A DNA stretch of 64,000 bases from CAZABP01 sp964483245 (GTDB taxonomy: Bacteria > Planctomycetota > UBA1135 > UBA2386). The stretch spans positions 25,522-89,521 of the forward strand of contig CAZABP010000015.1 in NCBI GenBank assembly GCA_964483245.1, given 5' to 3'. Within the stretch, counting starts at the first letter, position 1. Each line of letters opens with the position of its first letter. Shown piece by piece: positions 27,290-35,592 of the stretch. A program made the position numbers and the translations under genes. The notes under the pieces were generated by a model, which saw nothing but the letters and a program-made list of their open reading frames with translations, was not told the DNA's origin and searched no databases.

Positions 27290-28080
27290 AGCGGAAGCCG
27301 GCGGAACCGCCAGTCGGCGACCAGTGCGCAGGCCAGCGTCGCGAGCAGACAGACCAGGGTCTTCCCGAGCAGCAGGTCCCGCAGCGCGACGTTGCCCGAC
27401 AGGATCGGTCCGAACACGTCGAAGTCGGCGAGCCGCATCAGGCTGAAGGCACGGATCTCCTGGATGAAGAACACCGCGACCTGCAGCACGACGACAGCGC
27501 CGACGACGAACGCGACGTGCACCTGCGTGCGCACCAGCACCGAGCACATCAGCGTGAACGACAGCCACATCAGGGCGAACGCCGATGCGTGCATCGACGC
27601 CAGCGTCACCTCGGCGAACGGCAGCGTCTCGTCGACGCTCGGCAGCCGGCTCCACGGCAGCGCGGTCCACGAGGTCAGGAAGATCGGCACGACCAGGATC
27701 ACGGCCGCGACCCCGGCCTTGCCCCACAGCACGTGCCGCCGTGAGAACGGCCGCGACAGCAGGAACTCGAGCGTCTGGTTCTCGCGCTCGCGCGCGATCA
27801 ACCCGGTGCCGATCAGGACCGCGCAGGCGGTGCCGACGACGTTGGTCCCCTTGAAGAACATCTGCACCGCCATGTACGCGCGGTAGGCGGCGCTGTCGCC
27901 GGTGCTCATCGCCGCGAACATCCGCTGCAGGAACTCCGCCGGCATCAGCCGCTGGAACACCGATGCCTCGGCGCGCAGGTTCGGCCACAGCAGGATCGCC
28001 GGCACCAGCAGGACTTCGAGCAGCAACAGATAGCCCAACGCCATCAGCCGCAGCTCGCGCCAGGTCTTGCGCGCGATCAT
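27286..28080 (-). CDS. ABC-2 type transporter permease
   Basis: A 264-aa membrane protein with about six hydrophobic segments: LMALGYLLLLEVLLVPAILL near the N-terminus, GTACAVLIGTGLIA, AGVAAVILVVPIFLTSW, AFALMWLSFTLMCSVLV, VAFVVGAVVVLQVAVFF and TLVCLLATLACALVA at the end. The cytoplasmic ARERENQTLEFLLSRPFSRRHVLWGK is the usual ABC-2 coupling region. ATG 28080 overlaps the ATPase stop by 4 bp, so the pair forms one transporter. With lpxB next, export of a lipid or cell-envelope component is possible, but the substrate is unknown. Confidence 0.88.
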   Translation of the reverse strand: MIARKTWRELRLMALGYLLLLEVLLVPAILLWPNLRAEASVFQRLMPAEFLQRMFAAMSTGDSAAYRAYMAVQMFFKGTNVVGTACAVLIGTGLIARERENQTLEFLLSRPFSRRHVLWGKAGVAAVILVVPIFLTSWTALPWSRLPSVDETLPFAEVTLASMHASAFALMWLSFTLMCSVLVRTQVHVAFVVGAVVVLQVAVFFIQEIRAFSLMRLADFDVFGPILSGNVALRDLLLGKTLVCLLATLACALVADWRFRRLPL

Positions 28081-28976
28081 CCGCCCGGCACCCCCGGCCC
28101 CGCGACCGGCGCGAGGCAGCGGTACAGGTCCTCGAGCCGGATCATCCCGATTTCGGCCGCGACGACGGCTTCCGGGGGCAGTTGCTGCAGCCAGCGCAGC
28201 GGGTCCCCCTCGACGCGCAGCCGCAGCAGCCCATCACCGCTCTCTTCGCGCGCCAGCACGCCGGGCGGGAGCGCCACGCCGGGTGCGAGGCGCAGCCGCA
28301 GCTCCGCCCGCAGCTCGGCGCGCGCGGCGGCGACGTCGCGCTCCGGCACCAACCGCCCGTCCACCAGGAACAGCAGCCGCGACGCCAGCGCCTCGACTTC
28401 GCTCAGATGGTGCGACGACAGCAAAATCGTCGCGCCGCGCGCGCGCAGTTGCTGCAACAGCGCGCGCAGCTCGAGCCGCACCGACGCGTCGAGCGCGCGG
28501 TCCGGCTCGTCGAGCAGATACAGGTCGACCGCCGGACCGAGCGTCGCCAGCAGCGCGAGCTTCTGCTTCATCCCGGCGGAATACGTGCGCACGCGGCGCC
28601 GCAGCGGCAGCTCGAACCGCTGCGTCATCTCGGCCAGCAGGTCGTCGTGCAGCCGGGGATACGGCGCCAGCGCGAAGCGCAGGAACTCGTCGCCGCGCAT
28701 CGAGCCGTAGATGCTGGTCTCGCCCGGCAGATAGCAGGCGCGGCGGCGGATCGGCAGCGAGTCGCGGTCCGGATCGAACCCGAAGCACAGCACGCTGCCG
28801 GCGTCCCGCCACGCGAGCCCGACCAGGATCCGCAGCAGCGTCGACTTGCCGGAGCCGTTGGGGCCGACCAGACCGACGGTCTCGCCGCTGGCCAGCTCGA
28901 GCGATACGTCCTGCAGCGCCCGCCGCGGACCGAAGCTCTTGTGCACGCCGCGCACCGCGAGCAGCGGTCCGCTCAC
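28077..28976 (-). CDS. ABC transporter ATP-binding protein
   Basis: A 299-aa ABC ATPase: Walker A GPNGSGKS (residues 38-45), signature YSAGMKQ (132-138), Walker B YLLDE with catalytic Glu157, and H-loop His189. The D-loop reads DEPDRALD rather than the usual DEPTxGLD. After the nucleotide-binding domain comes a roughly 90-residue C-terminal region found in ABC-2 ATPases such as those of drug or lipid exporters. GTG 28976 overlaps the amidotransferase stop by 4 bp. Partner of the following permease. Confidence 0.93.
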   Translation of the reverse strand: MSGPLLAVRGVHKSFGPRRALQDVSLELASGETVGLVGPNGSGKSTLLRILVGLAWRDAGSVLCFGFDPDRDSLPIRRRACYLPGETSIYGSMRGDEFLRFALAPYPRLHDDLLAEMTQRFELPLRRRVRTYSAGMKQKLALLATLGPAVDLYLLDEPDRALDASVRLELRALLQQLRARGATILLSSHHLSEVEALASRLLFLVDGRLVPERDVAAARAELRAELRLRLAPGVALPPGVLAREESGDGLLRLRVEGDPLRWLQQLPPEAVVAAEIGMIRLEDLYRCLAPVAGPGVPGG

Positions 28977-29539
28977 CCGACGCTCCGCAGGAAGTTGGCC
29001 AGCAGCTGCTGCCCGTGCGGCGACAGGAACGACTCCGGATGGAACTGCACGCCGAACACGGCGGCCGCTTCGTGCTCGATCGCCATCACGGCGCCGTGCG
29101 CATCGCGCGCCGTCACGCGCAGCGGCGGTGGCGGCTCCGCCACGGCCAGCGAGTGGTAGCGCGCCATCGGGACCGGGGAGGGGATGCCGGCGAACAGCCG
29201 GCTGCCGTCGTGGTGGATCGGGGTCGCTTCGCCGTGGCACGGCGGATTGCGTCGCACGTCGGCGCCGAACGCCGCACCGATCGCTTGATGCCCGAGGCAG
29301 ACGCCGAGCAGCGGGATCCGGCCGGCGAGCGCCCGCACCGCCTCGATGCAGATGCCGGCCTGCTCCGGCCGCCCCGGTCCCGGCGACAGTACGACCGCAT
29401 CCGGTATCCGGGCCGCGATCCCGCTCAGGTCGATGCGGTTGCTGCGCACGACGTCCACGCCGGCGCCGAGTATCTGGATCGCCTGGGCGAGGTTCCAGAC
29501 GAACGAATCCTCGTTGTCGAGCAGCAGCAGGCGGCGCAC
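28973..29539 (-). CDS. pabA: Anthranilate/aminodeoxychorismate synthase glutamine amidotransferase subunit
   Basis: A 188-aa class I glutamine amidotransferase. LLLLDNEDSFVWNLAQ opens as in TrpG/PabA, and the oxyanion loop is LSPGPGRPE. The triad is Cys81 (GVCLGHQA), His167 and Glu169 (FHPES). It supplies ammonia to a chorismate-binding partner for anthranilate (tryptophan) or aminodeoxychorismate (folate). No TrpE/PabB is in the window, so the pathway is undecided; pabA is a best guess. GTG 29539 matches the usual start; GTG 29572 would add eleven residues. Confidence 0.88.
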   Translation of the reverse strand: MRRLLLLDNEDSFVWNLAQAIQILGAGVDVVRSNRIDLSGIAARIPDAVVLSPGPGRPEQAGICIEAVRALAGRIPLLGVCLGHQAIGAAFGADVRRNPPCHGEATPIHHDGSRLFAGIPSPVPMARYHSLAVAEPPPPLRVTARDAHGAVMAIEHEAAAVFGVQFHPESFLSPHGQQLLANFLRSVG

Positions 29540-29600
29540 GCCGGCAGAGTAGCCGGGAACGGTTGCATTCACGGCAGCCGGTCCCGATCGTGGCGCGCGC

Positions 29601-30950
29601 ATGAGAATCCTGATCGTCGGCCTCGGCGCGGTCGGTTCGCATCTCGCGAAAGTCCTCTCGGCCGACGAAGGACATCGGGTCACGGTCGTGGATGCGGACG
29701 CGCACCGGCTGCGCCGTGTCAGCGAGGCGCTCGACGTCAAGGCGGTGCATGGCGACGGCTCGCGGCCGGATGTGCTCGACAAGGCCGGTGCCGACGCGGC
29801 CAACCTGCTGCTGGCGGTCTCCAACGACGACAACGTCAACATGCTGACCTGCCTGTTCGGCAAGCGGATGGGGGCGAAGCGGACCGTGCTGCGGATCAAG
29901 GACATCGCGCCGTTCGCCGGGTTCAAGACGTTCTTCCGCAAGAACCTGCAGTTCGACGTCGTGCTGTCGCTCGAGGACATCGCGGCCGAGGAGATCGTCA
30001 AGTCGCTGCTGGAGAACCAGGCGGTCGCGGTCGAGAACTTCGCCGAGGGGAAGATCCAGCTGCGCCGCCTCAAGCTCGGCGAGGATTCGACGCTGCTCGA
30101 CGTCCCGGTCCGCGACCTGAAGATGCCGGGCAACGTGTTGATCACGGCGATCGACCGCAACCACGAGGTCGTCGTCCCGGGTGGCGCCGACATTCTGCTG
30201 GCCGGCGACGAGGTCCTGGTGCTCGGGGAGCCGAAGGGGATCGCGGCGTTCGAGAAGAAGGCCGGCGTGCGCGCCAAGATCCTGAAAAGCATCGTGATCC
30301 ACGGTGCGTCGGGCGTCGCCGAGCACGTCTGCCGCGCGCTGCAGCGGATGGGCGTGCAGATCCGCGTCATCGTCGAAGACCGCGAGGACGCCGAGGAGCT
30401 GTCGACGCGGCTGCACGACGTCACGGTCCTGCACGGCGAGGGAACCGACCTGCGGCTGCTGCAGGAGGAGCGGGTCGGCGACGCCGATGCGTTCCTGAGC
30501 GTCGCCAACGACGACGAGATCAACCTGATGTCGTGCCAGCTCGCGCGTTCGCTCGGCGTCGAGCGGACCGTCGCGTTGGTGCAGAAGCCGGATTACGTGA
30601 CGCTGTACGAGCGCCTCGGCGTCGACGTCGCGATCTCGCCGCGGCTGCTGTGCGCGAACCGGATCCTCGGCCTCGTGCGCGGCGGCAGCGTCAGCACGAT
30701 CGCGACGATCGAGGAGGGGAAGGCGGAGGTGTTCGAGATCGAGGTCAAACCGGGGACGCCGCTGGTCGGCAAGACGCTGGCGAACGCCGGGTTTCCGCGC
30801 GGCAGCGTCGTCGGCGCGATCGCGCGTGAGTCGGGTGAGATCCTGGTCCCGCGCGGGGATGCGGAGATCCAGGCCTGGGACAACCTGGTGATCTTCGCGC
30901 TGAAAGACGTCGTCGAGACGGTCGTCGAGCTGGTCGGCGTGGGGGAGTGA
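29601..30950 (+). CDS. trkA: Trk potassium uptake regulatory protein TrkA
   Basis: A 449-aa protein with two RCK (KTN) units. The first has an intact NAD-binding loop GLGAVGSHLAKVL, the acidic strand end VVDAD and a TrkA_C domain (residues about 135-220). The second starts VIHGASGVAEHVCRAL, a degenerate loop, and ends in a second TrkA_C domain (about 365-449). TrkA gates TrkH/TrkG potassium channels from the cytoplasm in response to nucleotide binding. No trkH lies in the window. It is divergent from pabA and convergent with the small exported protein at 31052. Confidence 0.95.
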   Translation: MRILIVGLGAVGSHLAKVLSADEGHRVTVVDADAHRLRRVSEALDVKAVHGDGSRPDVLDKAGADAANLLLAVSNDDNVNMLTCLFGKRMGAKRTVLRIKDIAPFAGFKTFFRKNLQFDVVLSLEDIAAEEIVKSLLENQAVAVENFAEGKIQLRRLKLGEDSTLLDVPVRDLKMPGNVLITAIDRNHEVVVPGGADILLAGDEVLVLGEPKGIAAFEKKAGVRAKILKSIVIHGASGVAEHVCRALQRMGVQIRVIVEDREDAEELSTRLHDVTVLHGEGTDLRLLQEERVGDADAFLSVANDDEINLMSCQLARSLGVERTVALVQKPDYVTLYERLGVDVAISPRLLCANRILGLVRGGSVSTIATIEEGKAEVFEIEVKPGTPLVGKTLANAGFPRGSVVGAIARESGEILVPRGDAEIQAWDNLVIFALKDVVETVVELVGVGE

Positions 30951-30965
30951 CCTGCAACTCGCGCG

Positions 30966-31052
30966 TCACTCGGGCGGCGCGTAGGGTCGCAATCGCGCCG
31001 CCCGCGGCTTCGCTCCCATCGCCTGCATCACCCGGGCGGCGCGTATGGTCGC
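30966..31052 (+). repeat. Direct repeat pair of 25 bp in the trkA 3' gap
   Basis: Two 25-base copies (30966-30990 and 31028-31052) differ at only two positions and start 62 bases apart, both containing the core CGGGCGGCGCGTA. They occupy the gap between trkA and the convergent gene at 31052; the last bases of the second copy touch that gene's stop codon. Confidence 0.8.
30971..31004 (+). terminator. GC-rich hairpin after trkA, probable transcription terminator or pause site
   Basis: An 11-bp perfect inverted repeat: the left arm CGGGCGGCGCG (30971-30981) pairs with 30994-31004, with a 12-base loop. It begins 20 bases after the trkA stop in a convergent gap, so it could act on both strands. 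No U-rich tract follows, so it is not a classic intrinsic terminator. Confidence 0.5.
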
Positions 31053-31723
31053 TACTTGATGACGGCGATGTCGTCCGGCCGGTAGTGCACGCGCGGGAAC
31101 CGCGGGTGCGCGATCGGAACGGCGAGCGCCTCCCGCATCCGGTCGGTGCCGCCGAACGTGACGAGCTTGCGCTCTCCCGGCAGCGTCAGCTCACCGGTCA
31201 CCAGGCCGAGGAACTGCAACCGTTCGTCCTCGTCGACGACGAACACCGGCGCGCCGGGTGGCAGCGGGTTTCCGGGCCACTCGAGCACGTCCCCTTCGAC
31301 CTGCGGCTCCTGTGCCAGGGAGACCGGCACCCGGACCGCGTCGAGACCGCCGTGCAGCAGCACGACGAGTCGGTCCTCCGGCGTCGGATCGCGGCCGAGC
31401 AGCGGCACCGATTGCTGGCTCAGATCCACGTCGGCATGGGAGTAGATCCCACCGAACGGCGTGATCACGCCGTCGTCGACCATCGGTGTCCGGCCGAGGA
31501 AGTAGTGGACCCGGCACGGCCCTTCGTTCGCCGTGCGCGCCAGGATGACGATCCCTGCCTCGGTGGCCGCGCCGTGCTCGACGCCGCCGCGCGTCTCGAC
31601 GAGGACCACGGGCCGCGTGCGATCCGGGACGCGGAGTCCGGAGAACAGGTGCGCGGAACAGGAACCCGTGCCGAGCGCGGCGAGCAGCAGCAGGGCACTG
31701 GGCGCCACGCGGCGTCGGTTCAC
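31052..31723 (-). CDS. Exported protein of unknown function, possible lipoprotein
   Basis: A 223-aa protein with a signal segment (RRRVAPSALLLLAALGTGSC). The Cys could be a lipobox residue, though TGSC is a weak box. The rest is beta-rich with no family I recognise; segments include VVLVETRGGVEHGAATEAGI, LLGRDPTPEDRLVVLLHGG and a final RFPRVHYRPDDIAVIK. GTG 31723 gives the signal peptide; the frame upstream is low-complexity. It lies 88 bp downstream of the HExxH protein on the same strand. Confidence 0.65.
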   Translation of the reverse strand: MNRRRVAPSALLLLAALGTGSCSAHLFSGLRVPDRTRPVVLVETRGGVEHGAATEAGIVILARTANEGPCRVHYFLGRTPMVDDGVITPFGGIYSHADVDLSQQSVPLLGRDPTPEDRLVVLLHGGLDAVRVPVSLAQEPQVEGDVLEWPGNPLPPGAPVFVVDEDERLQFLGLVTGELTLPGERKLVTFGGTDRMREALAVPIAHPRFPRVHYRPDDIAVIK

Positions 31724-31811
31724 GTGCTGCACCGAGCGGCGTGGCCGCGACTCCGCGCGGCCCCAACCCGATCGTGATCGCGCTCGTGCCACCCGCGGGC
31801 GGGGCCGGCGA

Positions 31812-33383
31812 TCAGTAGTCCTTCACCCACGCGAGCCAGCACTCCTCGATCTTGTCCCAATCGACGCCCTGGAACGCCGCCTCGACCGCCTTCTTCTGGT
31901 CCTTCTCCTCCAGCATGACCTTGCGGTACGTGTCGAGGATCGGTTCCCAGGTCGGGTCCCACTTCGACTTGTTGCGCGAACCGTTGCGCAGGAAGTCGAC
32001 CATCGAGTAGCCCTGTGCGTAGAAGTCCGACGCGCGGTTGCCGTAGAACTTGTCCTTGTTCCAGCTGACGATCTCGCGCCACGGCACGTGCTTCTTCGTG
32101 TTGACGATCGTCTTGATGTCGATCTTGCGCATCTTGGACGTCTCGTACTCCCACTTGCGCCCGGTCCACGTGTGGGAGCCGAAGAAGTCACCGGTCCCCT
32201 CGTCGAACCACCGGTGCAGCTCCGACTTCATCTCGAGGTTGAAGTACTTGTCGGAGTACTGGTGCCAGCCCTCGTGGAACGCGACCGCCTTGGTCAGCCC
32301 CGGCTGGTAGACCTCGGCGATGAAGAACACCAGCTCCTTGGTGAACGGACTGAACCAGCCGACCGTGCCGCCGCCGGTGTCGCCGTACTTGCGGAACTCG
32401 TCGTAGTCGGCGCAGATCCGCATCACCGAGTACGTGTCCAGCATCTTCTCGTGCGGCGGATAGTACTCCTCGTACATCTCGTGCATCCGCTCCATGTCGT
32501 CGGCGAGGTCCTTCGCGTTCTTGTAGGCCTTGCGACGCTTCTCGTGGTTGTCCTTGTGCTTGGACGGCCACGAATAGAGCACGATGTAGTGCGGCGTCGT
32601 GAAGTAGTCCCACCAAGGCAGGTCCTTGATGTTCCCCTTCGCCTTCTCGAGCTCCGCCTTCTTCTTGTCGTCGTCGGCGTGCAGATCCCGCTCCGCATCG
32701 ACGTCCTCTTCGGCGTTGCCATCGTCATCGAGCAGCGCGAGGCTGGTCAGCATCGTGCGCGCCCACGTTTCGTGCTTGCGCTCGGCCTTGGTCCCCTTCT
32801 TCACCGGCACGTGGCAGACCAGCACGATCTCCCGCTCCGGGAACTCGTAGACCGCGGCCCAGCTGTACCAGAGCTGATCGAACGACTCGCTGCCGTTCGT
32901 CATCTTGTTCGTGTCGGTGTACTCGTACCACGTGTGCGGCAGCATCCGCTTGCCGCGGCCGGGGACCGCCTTCCCCTTGACCAGGAACTTGCGGTCCTGA
33001 TTGCTGCCGTCCATGCCGGCCTCGACGACCCAGGTGCGGAAGTCGACCGGCTTGCTCGACTTCGTCTGCGGGCCGGAATCGGTCCCATCCGACTTCTCGC
33101 CTTCGGCCGGGGCCACGGGCTCGCTCTTGCGGAACTCGTAGATGTTGAGCTCCCAGGAGAACGCGCCGTAGCGCCCGTGGATGTAGTCGCCGGCGCCGCC
33201 CGGCTCGTAGCGGGCCTTCTGGTACTTCGAGGATTGGCCGAGCTTCAGCGGAAGCCGCTCGAGCTTCCGGTAGACCTTGAACTTGACTCCGACGTCGGCG
33301 ATTTCGTCGAACCGGTAGTCCTGCGCTGCCAGCGGCAGCGCGAGCGTGGCGAGAGCGGCGAGCAAGAGCGGGCGTCGGTTCAT
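31812..33383 (-). CDS. Secreted HExxH zincin-like protein
   Basis: A 523-aa protein with a signal peptide (NRRPLLLAALATLALPLAAQ) and unusually Lys/Asp/Tyr-rich sequence for this region. AFHEGWHQYSDKYF carries His370, Glu371 and His374, followed about 25 residues later by WFDEGTGDFFGSH with a candidate third-ligand Glu. This is a gluzincin-like layout reminiscent of DUF1570 proteins of planctomycetes. A charged coiled-coil-like region (DDDKKKAELEKAKG) lies mid-protein. It is 121 bp downstream of fmdB and could be an appendix of the chaperone operon. Substrate unknown. Confidence 0.65.
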   Translation of the reverse strand: MNRRPLLLAALATLALPLAAQDYRFDEIADVGVKFKVYRKLERLPLKLGQSSKYQKARYEPGGAGDYIHGRYGAFSWELNIYEFRKSEPVAPAEGEKSDGTDSGPQTKSSKPVDFRTWVVEAGMDGSNQDRKFLVKGKAVPGRGKRMLPHTWYEYTDTNKMTNGSESFDQLWYSWAAVYEFPEREIVLVCHVPVKKGTKAERKHETWARTMLTSLALLDDDGNAEEDVDAERDLHADDDKKKAELEKAKGNIKDLPWWDYFTTPHYIVLYSWPSKHKDNHEKRRKAYKNAKDLADDMERMHEMYEEYYPPHEKMLDTYSVMRICADYDEFRKYGDTGGGTVGWFSPFTKELVFFIAEVYQPGLTKAVAFHEGWHQYSDKYFNLEMKSELHRWFDEGTGDFFGSHTWTGRKWEYETSKMRKIDIKTIVNTKKHVPWREIVSWNKDKFYGNRASDFYAQGYSMVDFLRNGSRNKSKWDPTWEPILDTYRKVMLEEKDQKKAVEAAFQGVDWDKIEECWLAWVKDY

Positions 33384-33504
33384 CGGTCTCCTCGTGGCAG
33401 TCGGCGGCGCAGGATATGCGGATCCGGACGGCCCAGGAAGGGGTGCCGCCCAGAAGCTGCGTGCGCAGGTTGCCGGCGCCGTGGCCTGCACCGCGACGCA
33501 GCCG

Positions 33505-33825
33505 TCACTCAGTGGATTTCTTCCCCGCGCCAGCGTCGCCGCCAGCCGGCTTGCTGCCGCCACCCGGTGCATCACCCGCCGGCTTCGCCGCATCGCCCGC
33601 GGCGCCGCCAGCCGCGTCACCCGCAGCAGGCTTGCCGCCGCCGCTGCGGTAATCGGTGATGTAGAAGCCGGAGCCCTTGAAGATCAGCCCGGCCCCGGCA
33701 CCGATCATCCGCTCCAGCTTGCGCTGGCCGCATTCCGGGCACTTGCGCAGCAGCTTCGCGGTCATGCTCTGCATGTGGTCGAACCGATGCCCGCACGCGG
33801 CGCAGACGTACGTGTAGGTCGGCAT
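33505..33825 (-). CDS. FmdB-family zinc-ribbon protein
   Basis: A 106-aa protein. The N-terminal 60 residues match FmdB/CxxC-CxxC regulatory proteins: MPTYTYVCAACGHRFD, with Cys8/Cys11 and Cys29/Cys32 binding zinc, then LERMIGAGAGLIFKGSGFYI. The C-terminal 45 residues are a low-complexity Gly/Ala/Lys tail with repeats around PAGGDA. The family is widespread but poorly understood. ATG 33825 is 2 bp after the grpE stop, so it is cotranscribed with the chaperone genes. Confidence 0.9.
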   Translation of the reverse strand: MPTYTYVCAACGHRFDHMQSMTAKLLRKCPECGQRKLERMIGAGAGLIFKGSGFYITDYRSGGGKPAAGDAAGGAAGDAAKPAGDAPGGGSKPAGGDAGAGKKSTE

Positions 33826-33827
33826 CG

Positions 33828-34430
33828 CTATTCCGCCTCTTCCGCTCGGCTGGCGCCCGCCTCGCCCTGCGGTTGCGCGACGATGACCTTGCTCGGGCGC
33901 ACGACGCGCCCTTCGCGCTGGTAGCCGGGCTGCAGCACGCGCAGCACGCGCCCCGGTTCGACCTCGCCGTGCGGCTCGACGCCGACTGCCTCGTGCAGGT
34001 TCGGATCGAACGGTTCGCCATGCGCCGCGATCTCGACCAGGCCATGCCGCTCGAGCACGGCGTCGAGCATCCCGCGGACCATGCGCAGGCCTTCGACCAT
34101 CGCATGCGACTCCGCGCGCACGCCGGCATCGCCGTGCTGCTCGTGTGCCGCCAGCGCGAGCTCGAAGTTGTCGAGGATCGGCAGCAGCTCGGCCGCCAGC
34201 GCCTCGATCGCCCGGCCGCGGATCTCGTCGATCTCGCGCGCGTGCCGGCGGCGGATGTTGTGCAGGTCGGCCAGTGCGCGGGCGAGCTGGTCGCGCAGCT
34301 GGTCACGCTCGGTGCGCAGCGCCGCGAGCTCGTCGCCGGGGGCGGGCGGCGCGTCGGCCGGCCGCTGCGCGGTCGACTCCGCCCGCTCGGCGTCCGGGTC
34401 GCTCGGCTGTTCTGGTTCGCGTTTCTTCAT
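33828..34430 (-). CDS. grpE: GrpE nucleotide-exchange factor
   Basis: A 200-aa protein. An acidic, Pro-rich N-terminus leads into the long coiled coil (LRTERDQLRDQLARALADL). The signature region is RGMLDAVLERHGLVEI, FDPNLHEAVGVE, and VLRVLQPGYQREGRVVRPSKVIVA. GrpE releases ADP from DnaK. DnaK itself is not in the window. The start is ATG 34430, 22 bp after dnaJ. Confidence 0.95.
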   Translation of the reverse strand: MKKREPEQPSDPDAERAESTAQRPADAPPAPGDELAALRTERDQLRDQLARALADLHNIRRRHAREIDEIRGRAIEALAAELLPILDNFELALAAHEQHGDAGVRAESHAMVEGLRMVRGMLDAVLERHGLVEIAAHGEPFDPNLHEAVGVEPHGEVEPGRVLRVLQPGYQREGRVVRPSKVIVAQPQGEAGASRAEEAE

Positions 34431-34452
34431 GACTCTGCTGGCGGGGGTTCCG

Positions 34453-35568
34453 TCACTGGAAGATGTCGCGCACCTTCCCCAGGATCCCCTTCTTGCGGTT
34501 GCTCTTCTTGCCGGCCTGCTTGGCTTCCGCTTCGTCGAACCGGGCGAGCCACTCCTGCTGCTCGGACGTGATCTTCGCCGGCACCTCGACCTGCACCTGC
34601 ACGACGAGGTTGCCGCGGCCATAGCCGTCCGGCCGCGGCATGCCGTGTCCGCGCAGCGTCAGCCGTTCGTACGGCTGCGTGCCGGGCGGGATCTTCAGCG
34701 TCACCTGCTCGCCGGTCAGCGTCGGGATCTCGATCGAGTCGCCGACGACGGCCTGGCGGAAGCGGATCTTGGCCTGCGTCAGCAGGTCGTCGCCGTGGCG
34801 GGTGAACGTGTCGTGCGGCCGCACGTGGATCACGACCACCAGATCGCCCGGCGGGCCCCCCTGATCGCCCGGCTCGCCCTGGCCAGGAATGCGTTCGACG
34901 TGCCCTTCGTCGATCCCGGGCGGCACCGTGATGTGGATCGGCGCCTTGCGCGGGACCAGGCCGCGGCCTTTGCACTTGCCGCAGGGATCGGTGACGCGGG
35001 TCCCCTCGCCGCCGCAGGCCGGGCAGGTCTGGCGGATCTGCAGGAAGCCCTGGCTGCGCACGATCTGGCCGTGGCCGCCGCACGTGGTGCAGCGCAGCGG
35101 CGACGTGCCGGGCCGCGCGCCGGAGCCGGCGCAGTTCTCGCAGCGCTCCGGCCGCGTGATCTCGAGCGTCTTGCGCACGCCGGCGGCGACTTCTTCGAGC
35201 GTCAGCTCGAGGTCGACGCGCAGGCTGGCGCCGCGGCGGCTGCGCCCGCGGCCGCCGCCGAACAGCTGCTCGAACAACCCGCCGCCGAACAGGTCCCCGA
35301 ACGCCGAGAACACCTCCTCGACGCTGCCGAAGTTCTGCCCGCCGTGCACGCCGGCATGGCCGAAGCGGTCGTAGCGCGCGCGCTTGTCGGCATCCGACAG
35401 CACGGCATACGCCTCGGCCGCCTCCTTGAACCGCGTCTCGGCGTTCGCGTCGCCGCCGTTGCGGTCGGGGTGGTACTCGAGCGCGAGCTTGCGGTACGCG
35501 CGCTTGATCTCCTCGGCGTCGGCTTCGCGGCCGACGCCGAGGATCTCGTAGTAGTCGCGCGCGGTCAC
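34453..35568 (-). CDS. dnaJ: Chaperone DnaJ
   Basis: A 371-aa type I DnaJ. The J domain (residues 4-68) has the HPD tripeptide at 33-35; a short Gly/Phe-poor linker with GGGLFEQLFGGG follows. Four CxxCxGxG zinc repeats (CENCAGSG, CTTCGGHG, CPACGGEG, CGKCKGRG) lie at about 137-200. The C-terminal substrate-binding domain ends with a Lys-rich tail. It delivers clients to DnaK and stimulates its ATPase. GTG 35568 is 24 bp after groEL1. Confidence 0.96.
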   Translation of the reverse strand: MTARDYYEILGVGREADAEEIKRAYRKLALEYHPDRNGGDANAETRFKEAAEAYAVLSDADKRARYDRFGHAGVHGGQNFGSVEEVFSAFGDLFGGGLFEQLFGGGRGRSRRGASLRVDLELTLEEVAAGVRKTLEITRPERCENCAGSGARPGTSPLRCTTCGGHGQIVRSQGFLQIRQTCPACGGEGTRVTDPCGKCKGRGLVPRKAPIHITVPPGIDEGHVERIPGQGEPGDQGGPPGDLVVVIHVRPHDTFTRHGDDLLTQAKIRFRQAVVGDSIEIPTLTGEQVTLKIPPGTQPYERLTLRGHGMPRPDGYGRGNLVVQVQVEVPAKITSEQQEWLARFDEAEAKQAGKKSNRKKGILGKVRDIFQ

Positions 35569-35592
35569 GGGCTCACAGCGTAGCAGGCACGC

